From: Thermodesulfovibrio thiophilus DSM 17215
Lineage (GTDB): Bacteria; Nitrospirota; Thermodesulfovibrionia; Thermodesulfovibrionales; Thermodesulfovibrionaceae
Direction: 5' to 3'
Assembly (NCBI RefSeq): GCF_000423865.1
Contig: NZ_AUIU01000013.1
Span: 124,001-188,000, forward strand
Length of the DNA: 64,000 bases
The first letter of the stretch is position 1. Each line of letters begins with the position of its first letter. Both the position numbers and the translations under genes were made by a program. Below, piece after piece: positions 12,771-21,097 of this stretch. The notes beneath the pieces were generated by a model, which saw nothing but the letters and a program-made list of their open reading frames with translations, was not told where the DNA came from and did not search any database.

Positions 12771-14906
12771 TTAGTCAGATAGTCTATCCAAATCCTGAAT
12801 GTGGTTTAGGATAGACTCTTTAGCTTTTTTAAAGGTATCATACCATACTTTTGTATCTGGTATTTTGTTAGAGTCAAAAAATTTCATAATAGTATTTTCT
12901 GAATATTTCAGGATTATCTCAGGATTAACTGCATCAAGTTCATAACAGTTATTTAGGTCATGTTCTTTTTTGAATTTAGGTGATCTTGAATCTTTAGGTT
13001 TAACAGGCATGGGTATAAGGTTTTGATAGATTTCTTTCTGATCTGGATTCAGTAGAATTCTAATAACCTTTGCATAATCCTTAAGTCTTTCTTTTATGTT
13101 TCTGTAGATGTCCCATCCTGAGGGGTCAAGGTCTCCGAAGTAAAGAACTACACATTTTTTTCCTTTAGAAGATAGTTCTTTGAATCTATCAATAGCCTCT
13201 TGAATTTTAGTTCTTGAAGTGTATCCTCTACTTGGGAAGAGAAGTAATTGATATTTGGTTGCAATATCTCTAAATAATCTGACAAGGGCGTCTTTTTCAA
13301 TCCACAGTTCAAGGTAGTAATCCTGAAACTCCCATATATTGATTTCTGGTTTTTCTAAGGCACTGAGGAGAGAATCTTTTAGGTAAGCAACAGGGTCGTA
13401 GTTAATAGAGATGGTATTTGGGTGGATCTCATATCTTGAACGATCCTCAAAAACAAAGTAATCTATGATACCGATTTCTCTGGCATCTGTTAAGGAATTA
13501 TCAAGATTTGTATAACTGGAATAGAAATTGGCAATGTAACCAACACTGACAAGCTGATAATAAAGCTGCCTGATGGTAATAATTTTGTATTTCTGGATCA
13601 TGGAATCTATAATGTCTTTGCATTTCAAGAAAAAGACATATCTCCAAGGTTGAATGGATATGCCATATTGGTCTTTGATGAAGGCTTTGGTTATCTTTTG
13701 CCTTTTTGCCTCTTCAACACATTCATCTTTGATTAGTAACCAATTACCATCACCTGTAAGTTTTTTCGGTATTCTTTTGAAAGCACTTTTAATTGTATTG
13801 GTAAGATCAAAATTGATAAAAATCTCCTTTTTATTTGGGTCTCTGTAAGAAATATTAGGAGAGTGATACCAGATGATACACTGTATTTTTTTCTTACCTC
13901 TTACTTCTTCAAGAAAAAAATCAATATTGCTTACAAAATTTTCAGTTATAGCATACAATGATTTTACAATTGTTCCATTCACAACATAAAAATCCTCTTC
14001 AATTGAGTCTGTTGTAACAATTTCAACTGATTGATTTTGATGAGTAAGATATTTGTATTTGAAGATTTTAATTCTTTCTGTTATAGATTTCTTTCCAAGA
14101 AGAAATGGTTTAAGAGGTTTTGCATAATTTCTTAAAAAATTGAAAAAATTGTCTTGACTAATTTTGCATATTTTTGATCTTTTAAGCAAGGTTGGACTGA
14201 TACCGAAAAGAAGTCCAATGTCATAATGGGTATAGCCTTGTTCAAGGAATTCATTGATTAAGTCAATAAGTTCTGACTCTGAGTAAGATTTAATATCACA
14301 GAGAGAGGGTTTTTTAATTTTAACCCGAGGATAGACTCGAGAATTAAAAATAAATTCAATATGGGGGTTAACAGTGATGAATTTTTTAATATATGAGTGA
14401 ATTTTTTCTGATATGTAAGCATCCTCTTTTGGGAGAGGCACTATAAAACAGGTTTCATTTTTATAATCTTGAATTTCTTTAATTTCAACTTTAAGCACTT
14501 CCTTAGGAGATTTTGCTTTTCTATTGAGAAGTGTAATATCATATTGTTTTTGGTGAGAATAAACAGTAACAGGGTAGTTGTCAATATCGGATAACATTAA
14601 AGCAATTTTTAAGCCATGCCCGATAGCCCCCCTCTGGTAAGATTTTTTGAAGTTTTTAGTTGATACAAGCTTTGAGAAATCAATTATAGAGAGAATATCT
14701 TTATCAGTTATAACTCCTCGGTTTTTAATTTTTAAAAAATTATCTTTAAATTCTATTTCTAATTTGTAATCGTGCTTTTCTGCCTCATCTGCAGCATTGT
14801 CTAAAAATTCTTTTACAACAACAAGAGATCTAAAGGATAAAGAAGGTATAAATCTTTGAACTTCATCTAACACAGTATATTGATGGAATATAGGTCTTTC
14901 AATCAT
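12771..14906 (-). CDS. Fused type IIB DNA topoisomerase, topoisomerase VIII-like
   Basis: This 711-aa protein joins both halves of a Topo VI-type enzyme. Residues 1-190 form a GHKL ATPase: N-box KEFLDNAADEAE (E33, N37), a G1-like IKNRG at 60-64 and G2 GAIGHGLK at 93-100. Residues about 205-250 hold a helix-turn-helix-like insert. The C-terminal half matches Spo11/TopoVI-A: winged helix TIRQLYYQL with candidate catalytic Y450, then Toprim with E537 (IEKDA), SRGYTSRT and D592/D594 (GDLDPSGWDI). Single-chain fusions of this kind on mobile elements were described as topoisomerase VIII. The usual adenine-binding Asp of the G1 box appears replaced by Asn62. The start is the ATG abutting tandem repeats and has no clear Shine-Dalgarno. 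A JetD-like nuclease is less likely because the ATPase is in the same chain. Confidence 0.8.
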   Translation of the reverse strand: MIERPIFHQYTVLDEVQRFIPSLSFRSLVVVKEFLDNAADEAEKHDYKLEIEFKDNFLKIKNRGVITDKDILSIIDFSKLVSTKNFKKSYQRGAIGHGLKIALMLSDIDNYPVTVYSHQKQYDITLLNRKAKSPKEVLKVEIKEIQDYKNETCFIVPLPKEDAYISEKIHSYIKKFITVNPHIEFIFNSRVYPRVKIKKPSLCDIKSYSESELIDLINEFLEQGYTHYDIGLLFGISPTLLKRSKICKISQDNFFNFLRNYAKPLKPFLLGKKSITERIKIFKYKYLTHQNQSVEIVTTDSIEEDFYVVNGTIVKSLYAITENFVSNIDFFLEEVRGKKKIQCIIWYHSPNISYRDPNKKEIFINFDLTNTIKSAFKRIPKKLTGDGNWLLIKDECVEEAKRQKITKAFIKDQYGISIQPWRYVFFLKCKDIIDSMIQKYKIITIRQLYYQLVSVGYIANFYSSYTNLDNSLTDAREIGIIDYFVFEDRSRYEIHPNTISINYDPVAYLKDSLLSALEKPEINIWEFQDYYLELWIEKDALVRLFRDIATKYQLLLFPSRGYTSRTKIQEAIDRFKELSSKGKKCVVLYFGDLDPSGWDIYRNIKERLKDYAKVIRILLNPDQKEIYQNLIPMPVKPKDSRSPKFKKEHDLNNCYELDAVNPEIILKYSENTIMKFFDSNKIPDTKVWYDTFKKAKESILNHIQDLDRLSD

Positions 14907-14942
14907 ATATTAGATATAATACCAATATTAGATTTAATACCA
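14907..14942 (-). promoter_or_regulatory. Tandem 18-bp repeats abutting the topoisomerase start
   Basis: Two 18-bp copies with a single mismatch lie end to end (ATATTAGATATAATACCA and ATATTAGATTTAATACCA). Each contains the imperfect palindrome TATTA-GATA-TAATA. They touch the ATG at 14906 and include -10-like TATTAT on the coding strand. This suggests an operator and possibly a leaderless transcript. Confidence 0.5.
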
Positions 14943-15002
14943 AAAGTAGCAATATTGATTGGAATAAGTCTCCATTCGGATTATTATTTAGGATAAGTAT
15001 AT

Positions 15003-16199
15003 TTAATTTTTAATTTGCTTTAATTTTTCTCTTTCCTTGGGATAAAGTGAAATAAGGTTTAAGACTATCTTCTGTCTCTGGAGGTCAATATGAGCATATC
15101 TTGTTGTTGTAGTTATATTGGTATGACCAAGAATTTTAGATATGTCTGATAAGTTAGCTCCTTGATTGAGTAGATTTGAGGCTAATGAGTGTCTGGTGGC
15201 ATCATAAAGTCTAAGATTTTCTGGGAGGTTCAGTTTTTTCCTTATTGATTGCCATAGTCTAATCAATGAATCTTGGCTATAAGGGTTTCTTGTTCTCGGG
15301 TTTATAAAGACAAAAGCCTCAGGCATTTTCCCTCTGATTTGGGATTCAAGCATTGGTTTGAGTTCAGGATGGATAGGAATGACTAATAAGGGAGAGTTTT
15401 TACCTTTTCTTTTTGGTCTGAGTGTATTTTTTGAAAAGCTGGAATCAATGTAGATAATTCCTTGTTTCAAATCAACATTTTTCACCTTCAAAGCTCTTGC
15501 CTCAGCAGGTCTTGTGCCTGTTAGCATTAGAAACAGTAAAATAGGTTTATCTTCGTCTGGGGTGTTTTCTAAAATCCATGTTTGAGTTTGTGGGTCAATC
15601 CACTGGATTTTAGGTTGAGGTTTATCAATCACAGGAAAAGAAGGAATGGTTGCGATAATTTCGAGGGTGGATTTGCAGTAATTCAAAAAGGCTTTGAAGG
15701 TATCAAGATAGTTTTTAACTGTTTTAGAGCTTCTCTTTTGTGATTCCAGAAAGATTTTGTAGTTTTCAAGATCTATTTTTCTGATTTCTCTGACATCTTT
15801 GATATTGAAAAACTCTTTGGCTGTGTTTAGGTGTTTCTTGAAAGTAGGCAAATAAGAGGGTGCTATCGCAGACTTTTTAGTTTCAAAGTATCTATCAATC
15901 AAATTGGATACAAAGAACTTTTGCAATTCTGACTTCACGTATTTAGAGGGGTCAAAGGTATGATTTCTTATTTCTTCGTTGATGAGAGATAGGACTGTCA
16001 AGGCTGTTTGATAGCTATCAAGCGGAATTCCATTTTTTGTGGAATAAATTCTGTATCTCTTCCCCTGATGACTTAGATAAATGAAAAATCTTCTGGGAGT
16101 AGTTTTACATTCTGGGCAAATATAACCTATCTTTTTGATATGTTTGAATTTGCCCTTGCAGTTGGGACACTTTTCCTTTGTCTCAACTGAGCCTTTCAT
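15003..16199 (-). CDS. Tyrosine recombinase/integrase with zinc ribbon
   Basis: A 398-aa phage-type integrase. Residues 11-31 hold a CPNC...CPEC zinc ribbon, about 90-190 a SAM-like core-binding domain, and 215-375 the catalytic domain with R230 (TGTRPAEA), D333/R336 (DATRHS), H359 (ILGHTN) and Y368 (TRYAH). The first His of the HXXR box is Asp here. I start at the ATG at 16199 because it follows GCAGGAGG with 5-nt spacing. The reading frame stays open 27 codons further to an ATG at 16280 with only a weak site. It most likely drives integration into tRNA-Leu. Confidence 0.92.
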   Translation of the reverse strand: MKGSVETKEKCPNCKGKFKHIKKIGYICPECKTTPRRFFIYLSHQGKRYRIYSTKNGIPLDSYQTALTVLSLINEEIRNHTFDPSKYVKSELQKFFVSNLIDRYFETKKSAIAPSYLPTFKKHLNTAKEFFNIKDVREIRKIDLENYKIFLESQKRSSKTVKNYLDTFKAFLNYCKSTLEIIATIPSFPVIDKPQPKIQWIDPQTQTWILENTPDEDKPILLFLMLTGTRPAEARALKVKNVDLKQGIIYIDSSFSKNTLRPKRKGKNSPLLVIPIHPELKPMLESQIRGKMPEAFVFINPRTRNPYSQDSLIRLWQSIRKKLNLPENLRLYDATRHSLASNLLNQGANLSDISKILGHTNITTTTRYAHIDLQRQKIVLNLISLYPKEREKLKQIKN

Positions 16200-16631
16200 T
16201 TTAACCTCCTGCGGATGTTCTTGCAAGAGATAATAAGCAAGTTCGCTCAATTCTGTCAAACAAATCTCTCCCGTGTCCATATAGATAATATTACTCCCGC
16301 TATTTAAGGAGAGATTTTTTATAAGTGAATTATTAAAAGGCTTTAAACTTGAAAACTATTGTCCTATAATAGGATGACTGCTAAAAAGTAGTATCTAATG
16401 CCTCTGTTTAGGAAATTCAAATCCTATGGCAATAAATTTTAGGTTCAAGGCTTTTCTATAGTCTATTATTGCAAATTGGGGATCAGATTAATAAAATCAA
16501 TTATTATTGAAAATTTACAAAATAACTCTTAAAGAGCTAAAAATTACCTTTCATCTTTTCTTAATATGGAGTTTTCATTAAGAGAGGTAAAGTAAATTAG
16601 TTGATATTTTAAACTTTTGAATATCTCGTTT
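16200..16631. other. Intergenic region upstream of integrase
   Basis: This 432-bp AT-rich stretch shows no convincing gene beyond the alternative integrase N-terminus (16200-16280). It contains the 13-bp palindrome TCCTATAATAGGA at 16362-16374 and the 11-bp palindrome CTCTTAAAGAG at 16526-16536. Both are candidate operators with no known binding protein. Confidence 0.5.
16318..16347 (-). promoter_or_regulatory. Possible integrase promoter
   Basis: On the minus strand TTTAAA (16347-16342) and TATAAA (16323-16318) have an 18-bp spacer, upstream of both candidate integrase starts. The palindrome at 16362-16374 lies just upstream. The region is AT-rich, so chance matches are possible. Confidence 0.35.
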
Positions 16632-17306
16632 TTAAAGCCTAAGCATGTATCCCTTTTCCTTCAACCAATCCTTGTATTTTTCATAATCTGGCATAAGCAG
16701 CTTTACTTTATTCCAGAACTTCTTAGAATGGTTCTTCTCTTCAAGATGAACAAGCTCATGAACCACGACATAATCAATAACAGGCAGCGGTGCCATAATT
16801 AATCTCCATGAAAAATTAAGATTTCTCCTTGCACATGAGCCCCATCTTTTTTCTGCATTTGTAATTTTTACTCTGTCATAGATAAAACCTCTTTTTTGAG
16901 AATAGAACTTTACTCTCTCTGATATTTTTTCATAGGCTGCCTGCTTATACCAATTAATAAACACTTGCCTTGCTTCGGACAATGCATCTTTTGACAGGAA
17001 AAAACCATTTTCAAATATTAAAGGACTCTGCTGATTTTCAACTATGGTTAATTTATAATTTCTACCAAGATAGAGAAATCCTTCCCCGTTTACAAATTCC
17101 TTTTTACTGAACTTTGGCTCTCTTGACCTTATCTCTCTTTTTTTCTTCTCAATCCATCTTCTATGTCTATTTACAACCTCAATTATGGCATCATCCTTTA
17201 AATGAAAAGGTGCTTTTACTACCAAAGTGGCTTCATCTGTAATCTGTAAACCTATTGTTTTTCTTTTTGTTCTAATTATTCTGTCTATTTTTATATCACT
17301 TGCCAT
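16632..17306 (-). CDS. YgjP/SprT-like zinc metallopeptidase (DUF45)
   Basis: A 224-aa DUF45 protein. The zinc site HELVH at 183-187 is followed by H193 (KNHSKKFW), and RWGSC at 154-158 is typical of the family. It overlaps the end of hsdR by 11 bp, the last gene of the restriction operon. DUF45 genes are often found beside type I restriction genes. A role in turnover of restriction subunits is plausible but unproven. Confidence 0.85.
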   Translation of the reverse strand: MASDIKIDRIIRTKRKTIGLQITDEATLVVKAPFHLKDDAIIEVVNRHRRWIEKKKREIRSREPKFSKKEFVNGEGFLYLGRNYKLTIVENQQSPLIFENGFFLSKDALSEARQVFINWYKQAAYEKISERVKFYSQKRGFIYDRVKITNAEKRWGSCARRNLNFSWRLIMAPLPVIDYVVVHELVHLEEKNHSKKFWNKVKLLMPDYEKYKDWLKEKGYMLRL

Positions 17307-20300
17307 AGATATGATAGGCTAACTCAATAAGCTTCTGAGCTATTTCATTTCTCTTTTTAAACAAAGAATTTTCTGAACTGTCGTAATCCGAAAAAGAACT
17401 TATTTTCCCTATAAAGTGAGAAATAAGATATGATTTAAGCCTTTTTTGTTTTGGGTAGCTTTCCCAAAAATCAACTTGTTTTATTTCTTCCCTAATAATG
17501 CTTAAGACATCTTGAGTAAGCCCAGTTAGAAACTCTATCTGCGATTCATTTAGCTTCTCAATTGGTTCTTTTCCAAATAACTCCCTCTTCAGAAGTCCCA
17601 AAAAAGGCATCTCTTTCTTTGGTTCAAATCCAAAATTTTTCTCACTCTCACGACCTTTTCTTATTTCCTCTCTAAGATTTTCCAGTTCAGCAGCAAGGAT
17701 ATCCCATTTTTCTTTATATTCTTCAAGCATTTTCTTAAGTCTATCTGAAAATCTCTCATAAAGTTCTGGGTCTTCCTCAAAGTGTTTTTCAATGTGCTCT
17801 ATAATCGCATTTTTTAGCTCCTCTGCCTTTGCTTTATCTGATTTTTCTCTCTTTAGCTTTACTAAAAATCCTTCATCAAGAAGAGGTATTGGTGGAATTT
17901 TGGGGTCAATTCCCTTTGAAATCAGGTATTCCTCTACAATCTCCCTTATTTTTCTGCTTGCCTCTTTGATGCTAAGCTTTTCATCTCTGTATCTCTGTCT
18001 GGCACTTTCTTTTATGAAATTTAGTATTTTCAGGTCTTTGACATATTTTAAAGCCTCTGGGTCTGGAAGTACTGCATCCATCGCTCTATTAAACTTTCTC
18101 ATAAGTGTTATGAATTCGTCTCTTACCTCTTCATCTACAAGAAGGTCAATACACTCATCAATTTCCTCTCTCCAGTTTTCAATCTGATACTTTTTGAAAA
18201 AGTCCATAATTAAGTTATAAATATATCTTAGCTCATCAATGCTTTTTGCTTTATCCTTTACTATCTCCATTATTTCTTCAATGTCTTTGTCAGCATAAAT
18301 AGAGAGAGCCTCCTTTAAATGTTTCAATACTCCAACATAGTCAACTACAAAGCCACAGCTTTTGTTTCTATATACCCTATTTACTCTTGCAATTGCCTGA
18401 AGTAAATTGTGTTCCTTTATAACGTTGTCTAAATACATTACCTGCTCAATCGGAGCATCAAAGCCTGTAATAAGCATACTCTGAACTACTAAAATTCCCA
18501 CATCTCCTGTTATGCCTCTTTCGTTTGCACTTTGAAAGGGCATGTTAAAACTCGCTATTACTCTTTCGTGCTCCACTGGGTCTGTATAGGTTGCATACTC
18601 AGGTGGGTCATTAGGAGCTCCTGAGATTACTACAGCAACTTTTAATCTTTCAAGAAGGGATGTATCAACTCCGGTTTTGTCCTTGGTTTTTAATTCATTG
18701 ATTTTATCCCTAATAGCTTCTTCTAAAGCATTCTTGTATCTTATTGCAGCAAGTCTTGAGGCAGTTACAACCTGTGCCTTAAAGCCGTTAGGAAAGACAT
18801 GAGTAACGTAATGCTCTATCATGTCTTTTGCTTTATGTCTAATTACACCTTCATGCTCAAGATAGGCTTTCCATGTGAATTTGCCAAGTATTTTTCTCTG
18901 CTCATTATCTGCAAAGGTGAATATATCAAGAAATTTCTTATCAAGCTCTGTTTCGTCTCTTATTTCTGCCTCGTGGGCTCTTCCCTCATAAACAATATCA
19001 ACAGTAACACCGTCTTCTACAGCCTGTTTTATTCCGTATTTATCAATATAATCTCCAAAGGTCATCTCAGTTTTCTCAATTGGTGTTCCTGTAAAGGCTA
19101 TTTTTACTGAATTAGGCAAAGACTTTCTGAGATTAGCACCCAAGAGTTTATACTGTGTTCTGTGAGCTTCATCAATCATTATTAAAATTTTTGGTGAAGT
19201 ATTTAGCACTGGAAAATCTGTTTTAAGCTCCCTTTCCTGAAACTTATGAACCATTGCCATAACAAGGTCTGGCGTGTCAGTTCTTAAGAGTTCTTGGAGT
19301 TCTTTGATGCTCTCTGCTGGATGAACTGTAAAACCAACGCTTTTTGAGGTTTCTTTCAGCTGACTGTGAAGAGCCTTTCTATCAGTAATAAAGACTATCT
19401 TATAACTCTGAAACTCAGGGTCATGATAAAGCTCTCTTACGGCAAACATCATAGTTAGTGATTTTCCAGACCCCTGAGTATGCCATATTATTCCACCTTT
19501 TTCTTCTGGAGTTTTGCCTTCTTTTAGTCTCTTGATTAATTTTTTCACTGCTCTAAACTGTTGATACCTCGCTACAACCTTTATGAATCCGCCCTTTGAG
19601 TCTTCTTTAAAAATTGTATAGCTGTGAAGAAGGGCTAAAAGAGTATTTTTTGACAGCATTCCCTGACACAAAACCTGCTGGCTTGATATGCTTCCCTCTG
19701 AACTTATATCTGAAAGGCTGTATGGATAAGGGTCTTTCCACTCTACAAAATGTTCATATCCCGATGTAATTGTTCCGTATTTTGCTATTTGCTTTGAAGT
19801 AGCAACAGAAAACAGATTATACCAAAACAGTCTCTCATTTCCCTCATTCACACCCCTTCTGTTTGAGTATCTCATTATTTGAGTTATTGCCTCACCTATT
19901 GGGTCAGAAATTGCTGGAGATTTGCACTCAATAACCACTAAGGGCAGTCCGTTAACGAAGAGTACAATATCGGGGATAATGTGTTTCTCTGTTCCTGGAA
20001 TATTTACTTTAAATTGCGATATGGCAGTGAAGGAGTTGTTTTCAGAATTCTTAAAATCTAAGAACCAGGCTGTAGGGCTTCTATCACCTGTTTTTCTGTT
20101 TTCGCTTACCGATGTTCCTTCAAGAAGTAAGTCATGAATCTCTCTGTTTACCTCTAAGGGAGTTCTTGACTGAGGTCTTGTTAACTTTTCTATAACCTGA
20201 TTAATCTGGTCTTCTTCAATCCAGTTGTTTATTTTTTTTATTGCCTCTTTAAGCTCACTCTCAAGAACTACCTCTCTGAAACTCTCTCTGAACTTTTTAA

Positions 20301-20460
20301 TTTCGCCTAATATTGGCTCTCCTGTTGAGGAAAAACTCAGTATCTCTCTTATATCTTCAGGATTGTCCTTATTTTGACGATAAAACTTCCATCCAAGCCT
20401 CTGAAGGTGGGCAAGAAAGGGATTCTCTACATAGTGTTCTTCATCAAGTTTTGTAAACAT
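17296..20460 (-). CDS. hsdR: Type I restriction enzyme R subunit
   Basis: A 1054-aa motor and nuclease subunit. Residues about 155-182 form the PD-(D/E)XK nuclease site (D164, E178-C-K180). The SF2 translocase follows, with Walker A QGSGKS around 329-334, DEAH at 430-433 and FTGTPI soon after. The C-terminal third is charged and helical, as expected for assembly with HsdM2S. It begins 3 bp after the hepT stop and overlaps ygjP at its end. All key motifs are intact, so the system looks active. Confidence 0.96.
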   Translation of the reverse strand: MFTKLDEEHYVENPFLAHLQRLGWKFYRQNKDNPEDIREILSFSSTGEPILGEIKKFRESFREVVLESELKEAIKKINNWIEEDQINQVIEKLTRPQSRTPLEVNREIHDLLLEGTSVSENRKTGDRSPTAWFLDFKNSENNSFTAISQFKVNIPGTEKHIIPDIVLFVNGLPLVVIECKSPAISDPIGEAITQIMRYSNRRGVNEGNERLFWYNLFSVATSKQIAKYGTITSGYEHFVEWKDPYPYSLSDISSEGSISSQQVLCQGMLSKNTLLALLHSYTIFKEDSKGGFIKVVARYQQFRAVKKLIKRLKEGKTPEEKGGIIWHTQGSGKSLTMMFAVRELYHDPEFQSYKIVFITDRKALHSQLKETSKSVGFTVHPAESIKELQELLRTDTPDLVMAMVHKFQERELKTDFPVLNTSPKILIMIDEAHRTQYKLLGANLRKSLPNSVKIAFTGTPIEKTEMTFGDYIDKYGIKQAVEDGVTVDIVYEGRAHEAEIRDETELDKKFLDIFTFADNEQRKILGKFTWKAYLEHEGVIRHKAKDMIEHYVTHVFPNGFKAQVVTASRLAAIRYKNALEEAIRDKINELKTKDKTGVDTSLLERLKVAVVISGAPNDPPEYATYTDPVEHERVIASFNMPFQSANERGITGDVGILVVQSMLITGFDAPIEQVMYLDNVIKEHNLLQAIARVNRVYRNKSCGFVVDYVGVLKHLKEALSIYADKDIEEIMEIVKDKAKSIDELRYIYNLIMDFFKKYQIENWREEIDECIDLLVDEEVRDEFITLMRKFNRAMDAVLPDPEALKYVKDLKILNFIKESARQRYRDEKLSIKEASRKIREIVEEYLISKGIDPKIPPIPLLDEGFLVKLKREKSDKAKAEELKNAIIEHIEKHFEEDPELYERFSDRLKKMLEEYKEKWDILAAELENLREEIRKGRESEKNFGFEPKKEMPFLGLLKRELFGKEPIEKLNESQIEFLTGLTQDVLSIIREEIKQVDFWESYPKQKRLKSYLISHFIGKISSFSDYDSSENSLFKKRNEIAQKLIELAYHIYGK

Positions 20461-20463
20461 TTT

Positions 20464-20808
20464 TCAGATTTTGTTTTTTAGTTCTTTAACGATCTCTTTA
20501 AGTTCTGGTATCCTATTCTTGACGATGTCCCATACGACCTCTGCATCTATTCCGAAATATTCGTGTACTAAAATATTTCTTAGTGCAGCTATTTTTCTCC
20601 AATCTATGTTTGTAAGCTTTCTTTTATCCTCAGGTATGTGCTTTGATGCTTCACCAATGTTTTCAAGACACTTTAAAACTGCATAATAAACAAGCTCGTT
20701 ATTATAAAAATCCTGCCAGTTATCTATTTTTTCAATAAATCTTTTTATACGGTCAATTTCTTCCAATATGTCTTGAAGAACTAATTGTAAATCTCTCTTT
20801 TTAGACAT
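20464..20808 (-). CDS. hepT: HepT-like HEPN toxin (DUF86)
   Basis: This 114-aa HEPN-fold protein carries the RX4HXY ribonuclease motif at R77, H82 and Y84 (RNILVHEYF). It overlaps the mntA-like gene by 8 bp, the standard HepT-MntA arrangement. In characterised pairs the nucleotidyltransferase AMPylates the HepT motif Tyr to neutralise it. The pair is inserted between hsdS and hsdR in the same direction with overlapping or abutting frames. Confidence 0.88.
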   Translation of the reverse strand: MSKKRDLQLVLQDILEEIDRIKRFIEKIDNWQDFYNNELVYYAVLKCLENIGEASKHIPEDKRKLTNIDWRKIAALRNILVHEYFGIDAEVVWDIVKNRIPELKEIVKELKNKI

Positions 20809-21097
20809 AGATTACCTCTTGTAGTATTTTGGGAGCAAGTGCTGGTTTTAAAGCAGACTTCATGATTAAATCAACACTTACATTAAGAAGTTCTTCAAGA
20901 TAAAATTTCAAGTCCATGTAATTATCAAAAGTTTTATAACCTTCGGAAAATTCTACGAGAATATCTATGTCGCTTTCATTGGTTTGTTCTTCTCTTGTGT
21001 ATGAACCAAAAATTCCTATTTCTTTAACGCCGAACCTTTTCTTTATTTCATCTCTCTGTTCGTATAGAATTTTCTTAATTTCCTCAATTTTTCTCAT
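20801..21097 (-). CDS. mntA: MntA-like minimal nucleotidyltransferase antitoxin
   Basis: A 98-aa minimal nucleotidyltransferase. GS at 31-32 and D43/D45 form the GSX10DXD catalytic signature. Partnered with HepT by overlap and probably its antitoxin through AMP transfer. The 5' end lies within the last 14 bp of hsdS, so its translation depends on the restriction operon. Confidence 0.88.
   Translation of the reverse strand: MRKIEEIKKILYEQRDEIKKRFGVKEIGIFGSYTREEQTNESDIDILVEFSEGYKTFDNYMDLKFYLEELLNVSVDLIMKSALKPALAPKILQEVIYV

Noticed and set aside
12771-14906. Wadjet JetD-type nuclease
   Set aside because: No JetABC partners nearby, and a GHKL ATPase domain is fused to the Toprim part.
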